Source: Jannaschia formosa (GTDB lineage: Bacteria; Pseudomonadota; Alphaproteobacteria; Rhodobacterales; Rhodobacteraceae). Taken from it: a DNA stretch of 64,000 nt. Shown one piece after another: positions 28,279 to 36,731 of this stretch. Position numbers and translations under genes: made by a program. Location: positions 52,749-116,748 of the forward strand of contig NZ_QPLJ01000013.1 of the NCBI RefSeq assembly GCF_003340555.1, written 5' to 3'. Positions within the stretch are counted from its first letter, which is position 1, and every line of letters begins with the position of its first letter. The notes below the pieces were generated by a model. The model saw only the letters and a program-made list of their open reading frames with translations. It ran no database searches and was not told the origin of the DNA.

Positions 28279-29172
28279 ATGCCCACACCCGTCACCAAGG
28301 CCATCTTTCCCGTGGCAGGCCTGGGGACCCGGTTCCTGCCTGCGACCAAGTCGGTCCCGAAGGAGATCATGACGCTCGTCGACCGTCCGCTGATCCAGTA
28401 CGCGATCGACGAGGCCCGCGCCGCCGGCATCGAGGAGTTCATCTTCGTCACCGCGCGCGGGAAATCGGCATTGGAGGACTATTTCGACCACTCGCCCGAG
28501 CTGGAGCGGGCGCTGGAGGACAAGGGCAAGGCCGAGCTGCTGGACGCGCTGCGCGACACCTACATGGAAAGCGGGCAGATCGCCTATATCCGCCAGCACA
28601 AGGCCCTGGGCCTGGGTGACGCGGTGCGCTGCGCCCGCCGGCTGATCGGCGATGAGCCCTTCGCCGTGATCCTGCCCGACGACGTGATCGCGGCCGAGGA
28701 GCCCTGCCTCAAGCAGATGGTCGAGGCCCATGCCGAGACCGGCGGCAGCCTCGTCGCGGCGATGGAGGTGCCGACCGAAAAGACCTCGGCCTACGGCATC
28801 CTCGACGTCGAGTCCGAGGAGGGGGCCGCGGTCAAGGTGCGCGGGATGGTCGAGAAGCCGAAGGCCGAGGACGCGCCCTCGAACCTGGCGGTGATCGGGC
28901 GCTACATCCTGTCGCCCGCGGTGATGGATCACCTCGACAACACCGACAAGGGCGCCGGCGGCGAGATCCAGCTGACCGACGCCATCGCCAGGGAGATCGA
29001 GCTGGGCGCGCCGGTCCACGGCTTCCGCTTCAAGGGCCAGCGCTACGATTGCGGGTCGAAGGCAGGGTTCCTGCAGGCGACGGTGGCCTTCGGGCTGGAC
29101 CGGCCGGACCTGCGCGACGAGCTGCGGGCCTTCCTGACCGAAATCATCTCGGTCCAGACGGCGGCGGAGTAG
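28279..29172 (+). CDS. galU: UTP-glucose-1-phosphate uridylyltransferase GalU
   Basis: 297 residues from ATG 28279, with GAAGG 8 nt upstream; an ATG 15 nt earlier contributes that same GAAGG and is less likely. It makes UDP-glucose from UTP and glucose-1-phosphate, the donor for many surface glycans. Diagnostic features are the nucleotide-binding GLGTRFLPATKSVPKE at the N-terminus, LPDDVI, the sugar-binding VEKPKAEDAPSNLAVIGRYI region (cited here as 20 residues) and the RYDCGSKAGFLQATV end. It sits 98 nt after cysQ and 49 nt before a glycosyltransferase. Confidence 0.95.
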   Translation: MPTPVTKAIFPVAGLGTRFLPATKSVPKEIMTLVDRPLIQYAIDEARAAGIEEFIFVTARGKSALEDYFDHSPELERALEDKGKAELLDALRDTYMESGQIAYIRQHKALGLGDAVRCARRLIGDEPFAVILPDDVIAAEEPCLKQMVEAHAETGGSLVAAMEVPTEKTSAYGILDVESEEGAAVKVRGMVEKPKAEDAPSNLAVIGRYILSPAVMDHLDNTDKGAGGEIQLTDAIAREIELGAPVHGFRFKGQRYDCGSKAGFLQATVAFGLDRPDLRDELRAFLTEIISVQTAAE

Positions 29173-29221
29173 CGGGCGCGGCGGGGATCGGTCGCGGCGA
29201 GGCGCCTGCGGCACGCGCGCC

Positions 29222-30298
29222 ATGGGAGGTCCGGGATCCGTGTCGGGAGGGGGGCGTTCCGGAGCTTCGGCAGAACGCGAGCCGGGCGACGATCCCTGGA
29301 CGGCCTACAAGCTGCGCTGGCGGCGGCGGCGCCTGCTGCTGCGGTCGATGCGCAAGGCCGGGCGGCTGCGGGCCGTCCGCGACCGGACCGCGGCGATCGC
29401 GCCGGGCGACGTGCTGGTCTTCTCGACGATGCGCAACGAGGCGCTGCGCCTGCCCTGGTGGCTGGCGCATCTCCGCGCGCTGGGCGTCGGGCACTTCCTG
29501 ATCGTGGACAACGGCAGCGACGACGGTTCGCCCGGGATGCTGGCCGGGGAGCCGGACGTGTCGCTCTGGTCGACGGCGGACGGCTACAAGTCGTCGCGCT
29601 TCGGGGTGGACTGGCTGACGGTGCTGATGCGGCGGCACGGGCACGGGCACTGGTGCCTGACGGTCGATGCGGACGAGCTGCCGGTCTATGCCCATCACGA
29701 CGGCCGCAACCTGCGCGCGCTGACGGGCTGGCTGGATCATGTCGGGCGGCGCAGCATGGGCTTCCTGATGCTGGACCTCTACCCGCGGGGGCGGCTGGGC
29801 GAGACCGCCTACCGCGCTGGGCAGGATCCGGTCGAGGCGCTGCCCTTCTTCGACGCGGGCAACTACGTCGCGACGCGGCAGCCGAAGCTGCAGAATCTCT
29901 GGGTGCAGGGCGGCGTGCGCTCGCGCATGTTCTTCGCGACGGAGCCGCGGCGCGGGCCGACCCTGTCCAAGGTGCCGCTGATCCGCTGGCACCGGGACTA
30001 TGCCTATGTCTCCTCGACGCATACCGCGCTGCCGCGGGAGCTGAACCATGTCTACGACCGCGACGGGGGCGAGGCGCCCACCGGGGTGCTGCTGCACACG
30101 AAGTTCCTGCCCAACATCCTCGCCAAGTCCGAGGAGGAGAAGGCGCGGCGGCAGCATTTCGAGAATTCGGACCTGTATCGGGGCTATTACGACGCGCTGA
30201 CCGGGGATCCGGTGCTCTGGTGCGCGCGGTCGACGCGCTATCACGGCTGGCGCCAGCTGGAGGCGCTGGGGCTGATGTCGCGCGGGGGATGGGAATGA
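29222..30298 (+). CDS. Family 2-type glycosyltransferase (Glyco_tranf_2_4), first paralogue
   Basis: 358 residues. A basic N-terminal segment (residues ~30-50) precedes a GT-A-like core with FSTMRNEALRLPWWLAHLR, FLIVDNGSDDGS and the metal-binding CLTVDADELPVY. The C-terminal half has FFDAGNYVATRQ, VQGGVRSRMFF, YVSSTHTALPREL and LLHTKFL. It is clearly paralogous to the next gene, sharing these blocks in the same order. Donor and acceptor are unknown. It lies between galU and a very strong hairpin and has no membrane segment, so it probably acts on a cytosolic or membrane-associated glycan precursor. Confidence 0.85.
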   Translation: MGGPGSVSGGGRSGASAEREPGDDPWTAYKLRWRRRRLLLRSMRKAGRLRAVRDRTAAIAPGDVLVFSTMRNEALRLPWWLAHLRALGVGHFLIVDNGSDDGSPGMLAGEPDVSLWSTADGYKSSRFGVDWLTVLMRRHGHGHWCLTVDADELPVYAHHDGRNLRALTGWLDHVGRRSMGFLMLDLYPRGRLGETAYRAGQDPVEALPFFDAGNYVATRQPKLQNLWVQGGVRSRMFFATEPRRGPTLSKVPLIRWHRDYAYVSSTHTALPRELNHVYDRDGGEAPTGVLLHTKFLPNILAKSEEEKARRQHFENSDLYRGYYDALTGDPVLWCARSTRYHGWRQLEALGLMSRGGWE

Positions 30299-30305
30299 GG
30301 GGGGA

Positions 30306-30340
30306 CGGGCGCGCGGGGGCATCGAGCCCCCGCGCGCCCG
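30306..30340 (+). terminator. Strong hairpin after the first glycosyltransferase
   Basis: A perfect 15-bp stem (left arm CGGGCGCGCGGGGGC) around a 5-nt ATCGA loop, starting 8 nt after the stop codon. There is no T-tract, so it could act with Rho or as an RNA 3'-end stabiliser. Confidence 0.65.
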
Positions 30341-30390
30341 GGCCTTCGGCCGTTCTCCGGCCCGACGCCTGCGATCGGGGCGGCGTCGGA

Positions 30391-30450
30391 GGGGGCGCTG
30401 CCCCCGCGCCTGCGGCGCCCCCCGGAGTATTTCCGGCCACAGGAAGGGGG
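30391..30450. repeat. Intergenic repeat, copy B
   Basis: A hairpin-forming G/C block followed by a 29-bp core at 30421-30449 (begins CCCGGAGTATTTCC, ends CAGGAAGGGG). This core is identical base for base to 42818-42846, 12.4 kb away. Confidence 0.8.
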
Positions 30451-30627
30451 GAGGGGCGGCGCGTCGGGCCCGGTTGTGGGAGGCCGGGGCGTGCACGGTT
30501 CGGCAACCCTTTGGTGCGACGACATCGGGAGGTTGCGGGGCCGAAAACTCGCCACGATTGTCGTCTAGGGGGGCGGGGCAGGAGCGGTGTGATGAGTAAC
30601 GGAACGGAACGCGGGCAGGGCTGAAGG

Positions 30628-31638
30628 ATGGGCGTCGTCTCCTCCTACCGGATGCGGCTACGGCGCAAGCTGTGGGTGGCGCGCGCGCGGGCGCGGCGCA
30701 GCCAGTTGCGCGCCGTCGCCGACCGGACCCGCGCGATCCGGGGCGGCGACCTGCTGGCCTTCACCACGCTCCGGAACGAGCGGCTGCGGCTTCCCTATTT
30801 CCTCGACTACTACCGGCGGCTCGGGATCGACCATTTCCTGATGGTCGACAACGACAGCGTCGACGGGACCCGGGATTATCTGGCCGCGCAGCCCGACGTC
30901 TCTCTCTGGACGACCGAGGCCAGCTATCGCGCCTCGGCCTACGGGGTCGACTGGCTCAACGGGCTGGCGCGGAGCCACGGGGCGCGGCACTGGTGCCTGA
31001 CGGTCGATGTGGACGAATTCCTAGTCTACCCGTTCTGCGACAGCCGGCCGCTGCGCGCGCTGACCGACTGGCTGGACGCCTCGCAGATCCGGTCCTTCGG
31101 GGCGATGCTGCTGGACATGTACCCGAAGGGCCCGCTGGCCGCGCAGCCCTATTCCGAGGGGCAGGACCCGTTCGAGATCGCCGCCTGGTTCGACGCCGGC
31201 AACTACGTGATGGAGCGGAACCCTGGGCTGGGCAACCTGTGGATCCAGGGCGGGGTGCGGGCGCGGGCTTTCTTCGCCGATGCCCCGCGCAAGGCGCCCG
31301 CGCTCAACAAGACGCCGCTGGTCCGATGGGCGCCGGGCTATGCCTATGTCTCCTCGACCCATGCGCTGCTGCCGCGGGGCCTGAACCGCACCTTCGAGGA
31401 GGCGGGCGGCGAGAAGGCGTCGGGCGTCCTGCTGCACGCGAAGTTCCTCGACACGTTCGGCGCCCGCGCCGAGGAGGAGGCCGCGCGGGGCGAGCATTAC
31501 CGTGCCGCCGACGAATACAGGGCCTATGCCGAGGGGCTGGAGGGCGGGCGCGACCTGTGGTGTCGCTGGTCGGAGCGGTATATCAACTGGCGCCAGCTCG
31601 AAATCCTCGGGCTGATCTCCAAGGGGAACTGGGCATGA
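30628..31638 (+). CDS. Family 2-type glycosyltransferase (Glyco_tranf_2_4), second paralogue
   Basis: 336 residues. It shares with the gene at 29222 the blocks FTTLRNERLRLPYFLDYYR, FLMVDNDSVDGT, CLTVDVDEFLVYPF, WFDAGNYVMERN, IQGGVRARAFF, YVSSTHALLPRGLNR and LLHAKFL, so the two arose by duplication. The acidic VDVDEF is the probable metal/nucleotide-sugar site. The stop overlaps the following gene (ATGA at 31635-31638), giving a translationally coupled pair with the branching-type glycosyltransferase. Acceptor and linkage are unknown. Confidence 0.85.
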   Translation: MGVVSSYRMRLRRKLWVARARARRSQLRAVADRTRAIRGGDLLAFTTLRNERLRLPYFLDYYRRLGIDHFLMVDNDSVDGTRDYLAAQPDVSLWTTEASYRASAYGVDWLNGLARSHGARHWCLTVDVDEFLVYPFCDSRPLRALTDWLDASQIRSFGAMLLDMYPKGPLAAQPYSEGQDPFEIAAWFDAGNYVMERNPGLGNLWIQGGVRARAFFADAPRKAPALNKTPLVRWAPGYAYVSSTHALLPRGLNRTFEEAGGEKASGVLLHAKFLDTFGARAEEEAARGEHYRAADEYRAYAEGLEGGRDLWCRWSERYINWRQLEILGLISKGNWA

Positions 31639-33317
31639 GCCTCGGCTTCGTCCTGCTGGTCCACACCGCCTTCGACCGGACCGAGCAGGTCGCGCGCCAC
31701 TGGGCCGCGGCCGGCTGTCCGGTGGTGATCCATGTCGACGCCAAGGTTCCACGCGCCGCCTTCCGCGCCTTCCGCGACCGGTTCGGGGATGCGCCGCTCA
31801 TCCGGTTCTGCGGCCGGGTGCGGGTCGAGTGGGGCACCTGGTCGCTGGTGGCGGCGACGCAGACGGGGTGCGAGCGGATGCTCGCCGCCTTTCCCGAGGT
31901 GCGGCATGTCTATCTCGCCTCCGGCTCCTGCCTGCCGCTTCGGCCGGTGGCGGAGCTGACGGGCTATCTCGCCGACCGGCCGGGCGTCGACTTCATCGAG
32001 AGCGTGGCGGTGGAGGAGGCCGACTGGGCCGTGGACGGGCTGGAGGCGGAGCGGTTCACGCTGCATTTCCCCTTCCCTTGGCGCCGGCGGCGGCGGCTGT
32101 TCGACGCCTTCACCGAGTTGCAGCGCCGGCTGGGCGTGGCGCGCAAGCTGCCCGAGGGGATCGTCCCGCATCTGGGCAGCCAGTGGTGGTGCCTGACCCG
32201 CGAGACGCTGGAGGCGATCCTGACCGCGCCGGACCGGCGGGCGATGGATGCCTGGTTCTCGCGCGCGTGGATCCCGGACGAGAGCTATTTCCAGACCCTC
32301 GCGCGGCGCCATTCGACCCGGATCGAAAGCCGGTCTCTGACGCTGGCCAAGTTCGACGTGCAGGGCAAGCCGCATATCTTCTACGACGACCACCGCCCCC
32401 TGCTGGAGCGGTCGGACTGCTTCGTCGCGCGCAAGGTCTGGCCGGGGGCGGAGGGGCTGTATTCCACCTTCCTCGACCCCGACCGGCCCGCCGCCCGCAT
32501 GGCGGAGCCCGATCCGGGCAAGATCGACCGCGTCTTCTCGCGTGCCAACCGGCGGCGGGCGAACGGGCGCGCGGGACTCTACAACCAGGGCCGGTTCCCG
32601 GCGAAGGGGCGCGAGGGCAAGCTGACCGCCGCGCCCTTTGCGGTGTTCTGCGGTCTCGGCGCGCTGTTCCCGGACTGGGAGCCGTGGCTGGCCCGGCGTC
32701 TTGGCGGGCGGGTTCACGGGCATCTCTACCACCCCGAGGGGGCGGAGTTCGCGGGGCGGGAGGAGGTGCTGAACGGCTGCCTATCGGCCAGCCCGGCGCT
32801 GCGCGACTACCGGCCGGAGCAGTTCCTGGCGAACCTGATCTGGAACACGCGGGGCGAGCGGCAGACCTGGCAGTTCGGACCGGGCGACACGCAGGCGGCG
32901 ATGCCCTTCGTGCTGCGCGACCGGAACGCGACCGTCACCGTCGTCTCCGGCGCCTGGGTCGTGCCGCTGATCGCCTCGGACCGCCCGTTCGACGAGGTCC
33001 GGGCCGAGATCGCGCGGCTGCAGCGGATCGAGGCGGCTTTCCTGCGACTGCTCGACGGGCCCGAGGTCGCCGCGCGGCTGCATCGCTGGACCCTGGCCGA
33101 GTTCGCGGCCGGGCCCGAGGACCGGCTTGCCCCCGTCCTGGCCGAGATCGGCGGGACCGAGGGCGCGCGCCCGCTGCCCGCGATGCGGCCGCTGTCGGCT
33201 GTGCCCGACTTTCTGCAACGGCTGCGCAACGCCGGGGTGAAGCCCGTGGTGATGGGGGATTTCGGCGTGCCCGTCTCCACGCCGCCCCGGGTCGGGGGGC
33301 CGGGGCTTGTTCGCTAG
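31635..33317 (+). CDS. Core-2/I-branching-type beta-1,6-N-acetylglucosaminyltransferase-like protein with C-terminal extra domain
   Basis: 560 residues. The N-terminal half (1-~260) matches the Core-2/I-branching (GT14-like) family: FVLLVHTAFDRTEQVARHW, VVIHVDAK, VEWGTWSLVAATQTG, YLASGSCLPLRP, SQWWCLTRETLEAIL and IPDESYFQTLARR. The C-terminal ~280 residues (from NQGRFPAKGREGKLTAAPF) have no fold I can name; I recall a domain of unknown function fused to this transferase in Rhodobacterales. It overlaps the preceding gene by ATGA. It probably adds a branching sugar to a surface glycan; the bacterial acceptor is unknown. Confidence 0.83.
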   Translation: MSLGFVLLVHTAFDRTEQVARHWAAAGCPVVIHVDAKVPRAAFRAFRDRFGDAPLIRFCGRVRVEWGTWSLVAATQTGCERMLAAFPEVRHVYLASGSCLPLRPVAELTGYLADRPGVDFIESVAVEEADWAVDGLEAERFTLHFPFPWRRRRRLFDAFTELQRRLGVARKLPEGIVPHLGSQWWCLTRETLEAILTAPDRRAMDAWFSRAWIPDESYFQTLARRHSTRIESRSLTLAKFDVQGKPHIFYDDHRPLLERSDCFVARKVWPGAEGLYSTFLDPDRPAARMAEPDPGKIDRVFSRANRRRANGRAGLYNQGRFPAKGREGKLTAAPFAVFCGLGALFPDWEPWLARRLGGRVHGHLYHPEGAEFAGREEVLNGCLSASPALRDYRPEQFLANLIWNTRGERQTWQFGPGDTQAAMPFVLRDRNATVTVVSGAWVVPLIASDRPFDEVRAEIARLQRIEAAFLRLLDGPEVAARLHRWTLAEFAAGPEDRLAPVLAEIGGTEGARPLPAMRPLSAVPDFLQRLRNAGVKPVVMGDFGVPVSTPPRVGGPGLVR

Positions 33318-34692
33318 GTTCGACGCCTTCGTGCTGTTCGCCGAGATGCGGACGGGATCGAACCATCTGGAGGCCTCGCTGAGCGCCCTGGCGGACGTCA
33401 CCGGACATGGCGAGGTCTTCAACCCCGTCTTCATCGGCAAGCCGACCGGAGAGGAACTGTTCGGCATCGACCTCGCCGCGCGCGAGGCCGATCCGCTCCC
33501 GCTGCTCGACCGGCTGGTGGCTCAGGAGGGACTGCCGGGCTTCCGCTATTTCCACGACCACGATCCGCGGGTTCTGGCGCCGGTGCTGGACAACCCGCGC
33601 ATCGCCAAGGTGATCCTGACGCGCAACCCGCTGGACAGCTATGTCAGCCTCGCCATCGCGCGCGAGACCGGGCAATGGCGGCTGACCAACCCGAAGATGG
33701 CGAAGGCGGCGCTCGTGCGGTTCGACGGGGCCGAGTTCGACGCGCTGGTGGCGCGACAGGCGGCGTTCCGCGACCGGGTGGCGGTGGCGCTGCAACGTTC
33801 GGGGCAGGTGCCGTTCTGGATCGGCTACGACCAGATCGGCGACCTGGAGGTGCTGAACGGGCTGGCCGCCTTCCTCGGCAGCACGGACCGGCTGACGGAG
33901 GTGCCGGGCAAGCTGAAGCGGCAGAATCCCGCCCCGGTCGAGGAGAAGGTCGAGAACCCCGAGGAGATGCGGGCGCATCTGGCCCGGCTGGACCCGTTCC
34001 TGATGGCGCGCCCGGCGGCGCCGGACCCCGCGCCCCGGGCCGACCTGACGGGTCTGGTCGCGGCGGCCGAAAGCCCGCTGATCCATGTCGGGCTGCCGGG
34101 GGGGCCGCACGCGGCCGTCGCCGCCTGGCTCGGCGCGGTGGACGGGGCGCCGGCGGCGGGGGATTTCGACGAACGCGGATTGCGGCGCTGGCTGCGGGGC
34201 GCGAAGGGCTTCACCAGCTTCTGCGTGCTGCGGCATCCGCTGGACCGGGCCTGGGCCGCGTGGCGCGCCGTGTTGGACGGGCGCGGGCGCGAGGCCAACA
34301 CCGTCCGCCGGGTGATGGTCAACCAGCACGGGGTCCTTCTGCCCGAGGACGGCCCCGAGGCGGAGGGTTTCGCGGGGTTCCTGCGCTTTCTCGGCGCGGT
34401 GCGGGGCGGGCAGTCGGCCCTGCCGGTCGCGCCGGGCTGGGAGGGGCAGGCGGAGCTTCTGGCCGGGATGGCGCAGACGCTCATCCCCCAGCGGGTGATC
34501 CGCGAGGCCGACGCGCAGGCGGAGCTGGACCGGCTGGCGGCGGCGGTGGGACGGAGGCCGCAGCCCTTCGGGATCGCGGAGGCGGGGCCGAAGCTGGCCG
34601 AGGTCTACCGGCCGGAGCATGACGACCTGGCCGTCGCGGCCTATCGGCGCGACTATCGGCAGTTCGGCTTCCGGCGGTGGAAGAACAGCTGA
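33307..34692 (+). CDS. Double-domain sulfotransferase-like protein (NodH/Stf0-like)
   Basis: 461 residues from a TTG at 33307 that overlaps the previous stop by 11 nt; a GTG a few codons later is also possible, but the start must precede residue ~15 because the PAPS loop lies there. The N-terminal domain has the 5'-phosphosulfate loop FAEMRTGSNHLEASL and the 3'-phosphate motif VILTRNPLDSYVSLAIAR. The second half repeats the plan in worn form: HVGLPGGPHAAVAAWL and FCVLRHPLDRAWAAWRAVL. It probably sulfates a surface glycan made by the neighbouring glycosyltransferases, with cysQ (27383) clearing the PAP product. The second half may be non-catalytic. Confidence 0.78.
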   Translation: MFARFDAFVLFAEMRTGSNHLEASLSALADVTGHGEVFNPVFIGKPTGEELFGIDLAAREADPLPLLDRLVAQEGLPGFRYFHDHDPRVLAPVLDNPRIAKVILTRNPLDSYVSLAIARETGQWRLTNPKMAKAALVRFDGAEFDALVARQAAFRDRVAVALQRSGQVPFWIGYDQIGDLEVLNGLAAFLGSTDRLTEVPGKLKRQNPAPVEEKVENPEEMRAHLARLDPFLMARPAAPDPAPRADLTGLVAAAESPLIHVGLPGGPHAAVAAWLGAVDGAPAAGDFDERGLRRWLRGAKGFTSFCVLRHPLDRAWAAWRAVLDGRGREANTVRRVMVNQHGVLLPEDGPEAEGFAGFLRFLGAVRGGQSALPVAPGWEGQAELLAGMAQTLIPQRVIREADAQAELDRLAAAVGRRPQPFGIAEAGPKLAEVYRPEHDDLAVAAYRRDYRQFGFRRWKNS

Positions 34693-34702
34693 GGCGCGGC
34701 GG

Positions 34703-35167
34703 TCAGGCGGCCTGGTCCGCCTGCGCCTCGGTCAGCACGGTATAGAGGATCGACGGGTCGGTATTTGCGCGCAACTTCGCGCAGAGGCCCGGGTCGCGCA
34801 GGGTCCGCGAGACCAGCGCCAGCGCCTTCAGATGGGTGACGCCCGCGCCCTCGGGCGCGAAGAGGCCGAAGACCAGGTCGACGGGCTTGCGGTCCATCGC
34901 GTCGAAGTCGAGCGGCTGTTCGAGCCGCAGGAAGACGCCACGGACCCCGTCCAGCCCCGTCAGCCGCGCATGGGGCAGGGCGATGCCGTCACCGACGCCG
35001 GTCGGGCCCAGCGCCTCCCGCTCCTGCAGGGCGGCGAAGGCGTCGGGTTGGGACAGGCCGTGCACGTCGCGCGCGATATCCGCCAGATCGCAGAACAGGC
35101 GCTTCTTGCTGGTGACCTTGGGCAACACCTTCACGGCCCCCGGGGCCAGGATCTTGTTCAGCTGCAT
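34703..35167 (-). CDS. ptsN: Nitrogen-PTS EIIA component PtsN
   Basis: 154 residues. It is the EIIA-Ntr protein at the end of the PTS-Ntr phosphorelay, with the phosphorylated histidine His66 in GIALPHARL. It regulates potassium transport, nitrogen/carbon balance and stress responses by its phosphorylation state and transports nothing itself. It follows hpf in the same direction with a 39-bp gap holding a small hairpin (35184-35199), the classical lptB-(rpoN)-hpf-ptsN arrangement. It is convergent with the sulfotransferase gene. Confidence 0.93.
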   Translation of the reverse strand: MQLNKILAPGAVKVLPKVTSKKRLFCDLADIARDVHGLSQPDAFAALQEREALGPTGVGDGIALPHARLTGLDGVRGVFLRLEQPLDFDAMDRKPVDLVFGLFAPEGAGVTHLKALALVSRTLRDPGLCAKLRANTDPSILYTVLTEAQADQAA

Positions 35168-35206
35168 GCGCTCGGTCCTCGTCCCGCCCTTTGGGGCGGC
35201 CCCTGC

Positions 35207-35776
35207 TCAAGTCACCGTTGCGGGATCGATCCAGCCGACATTTCCGTCGTCGCGCCGATACACCACGTTCACGCCGCCGCCCTTCTCGTTCTTGAAGACG
35301 AGCACCGGGGCCCCGGCAAGTTCCATCTGCATCACCGCCTCGCCGACGGAAAGGGCCGGAATGCGGGTTTCCAACTCGGCGACGATGATCGGCTGAAGCG
35401 AGTCCGGTTCGTCGTCCTCCGCTTCGGAGGCAAGGATATACGTGGCACCCCCCGAAACTTCAACCGGCTGGACCCTCTCCTGGTGATGGTTTTTCAACCT
35501 GCGCTTGTATCGGCGCAGCTGCTTGTCCAGCTTCTCGACCGATGCCTCGAAGGCGGCGTAGATTTCGGTCGCCTTGCCCGTGGCGGTGGCGGTCAGCCCG
35601 GTCGAGAGATGCACCGTCGACTCGCAGAGATGCTCGTGCGCGGCCTTCGAGAAGGTCACCTGCGCGTCGGTGGGCCGACCCGCATATTTCTCGACCACGG
35701 CGCCGAGCTCGGTCTTCACGTGGGTCTGGAGGGCTTCGCCGATGTCGATCTGCTTTCCGGTGATCTGGGTGCGCAT
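35207..35776 (-). CDS. hpf: Ribosome hibernation-promoting factor, long form
   Basis: 189 residues from ATG 35776, behind a strong GAAGGAGG. The N-terminal domain (1-~100, MRTQITGKQIDIGEAL, with the basic RRYKRRLKNHH) binds the 30S decoding site. The C-terminal domain (from ~130, VFKNEKGGGVNVVYRRDDGNVG cited in part) dimerises to form inactive 100S ribosomes, so this is the long HPF type. It lies between lptB and ptsN, where the E. coli locus also carries rpoN. Confidence 0.93.
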   Translation of the reverse strand: MRTQITGKQIDIGEALQTHVKTELGAVVEKYAGRPTDAQVTFSKAAHEHLCESTVHLSTGLTATATGKATEIYAAFEASVEKLDKQLRRYKRRLKNHHQERVQPVEVSGGATYILASEAEDDEPDSLQPIIVAELETRIPALSVGEAVMQMELAGAPVLVFKNEKGGGVNVVYRRDDGNVGWIDPATVT

Positions 35777-35981
35777 GTATCCTCCTTCGGGGGTCGTTCG
35801 GGGCCTGAGGCCCCCGTGTCTTCGGATGATGGTGGCTCGATCCGCGCCGATGGCGGTCTTCGCAGCCGGTGTCCCGAATGCCGGGACGATGTCGCGCGAG
35901 CGAGGCTCCATCCTCCGATTGGGCGCGGGAAGCGGGGTCGTGTCAATGCAATTCGCTGTCCCGTCCCGGCGACGAACTGTC
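35777..35981 (-). promoter_or_regulatory. hpf leader region between lptB and hpf (rpoN absent)
   Basis: A 205-bp gap that probably holds the hpf-ptsN promoter. In E. coli and many other proteobacteria rpoN occupies this place; no trace of rpoN coding is visible. I could not pick a confident -35/-10 pair. Confidence 0.35.
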
Positions 35982-36731
35982 CTATCCGGCGAAGCTGTCG
36001 CCGAGATAGACCCGCCGCACATTGGCGTCCGCCGTCACCTCTTCGGGGCTGCCGGACATCAGCACGCCGCCGTCGTGCAGGATGTAGGCCCGGTCGACGA
36101 TCTGCAGCGTTTCCCGCACGTTATGGTCCGTTATCAGCACGCCGATGCCGCGCGACTTCAGCTGCGTCACCAGCCCGCGGATGTCGCCCACGCTGATCGG
36201 GTCGACGCCCGCGAAGGGCTCGTCGAGCAGCAGGTAGCGGGGCCGTGCGGCAAGGCAGCGGGCGATCTCCACCCGGCGGCGCTCGCCCCCCGACAGGGCC
36301 AGGGCCGAGGCGCGGCGCAGATGCTCGATATGGAACTCGCCCAGCAGTTCCTCCAGGCGTTCGCGGCGGCGGTGGCGCTTGGGCTCGGATATCTCCAGCA
36401 CGGCGCGGATGTTCTGCTCGACGGTGAGGCCGCGGAAGATCGACATCTCCTGAGGGAGATAGCCGATCCCGGCCTTGGCGCGGCGATACATCGGCAGCCA
36501 GGTCACATCGCGCCCGTCGAGCGTGACGCTGCCCCCGTCGGGCGTGACCAGTCCGGCGATGCAGTAGAAGGTCGTCGTCTTGCCCGAGCCGTTGGGTCCG
36601 AGCAGCGCCACCACCTCGCCGCGGGCGAGGTCCATCGACACGTCGCGGATGACGGGCCGCTTGCGGTAGGATTTGCGCAGGTTCCGGATCGCCAGCCCGC
36701 CGTCGCCCTCGATGACGGTGGGGGCGTTCAC
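35982..36731 (-). CDS. lptB: LPS export ABC transporter ATP-binding protein LptB
   Basis: 249 residues. This ATPase powers extraction of lipopolysaccharide from the inner membrane by LptFG. Motifs: Walker [11 protein letters not shown] (residues ~45-54), Q-loop [18 protein letters not shown], signature [15 protein letters not shown], Walker [16 protein letters not shown] and the H-loop ITDHNVRET. These match LptB rather than the closely related branched-chain amino-acid ATPases. It overlaps lptA by 4 nt (36728-36731). Confidence 0.97.
   Translation of the reverse strand: MNAPTVIEGDGGLAIRNLRKSYRKRPVIRDVSMDLARGEVVALLGPNGSGKTTTFYCIAGLVTPDGGSVTLDGRDVTWLPMYRRAKAGIGYLPQEMSIFRGLTVEQNIRAVLEISEPKRHRRRERLEELLGEFHIEHLRRASALALSGGERRRVEIARCLAARPRYLLLDEPFAGVDPISVGDIRGLVTQLKSRGIGVLITDHNVRETLQIVDRAYILHDGGVLMSGSPEEVTADANVRRVYLGDSFAG

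Larger units (their letters stand above)
30299..30627. other. Gene-free interval with hairpins and an intergenic repeat
   Basis: 329 bp of very high G+C. It contains a 15-bp-stem hairpin (30306-30340), weaker hairpins at about 30340-30365 and 30390-30405, and repeat copy B (30391-30450). The last 80 bp are less G-rich and hold the start region of the second glycosyltransferase. No credible coding frame was recognised. Confidence 0.6.
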
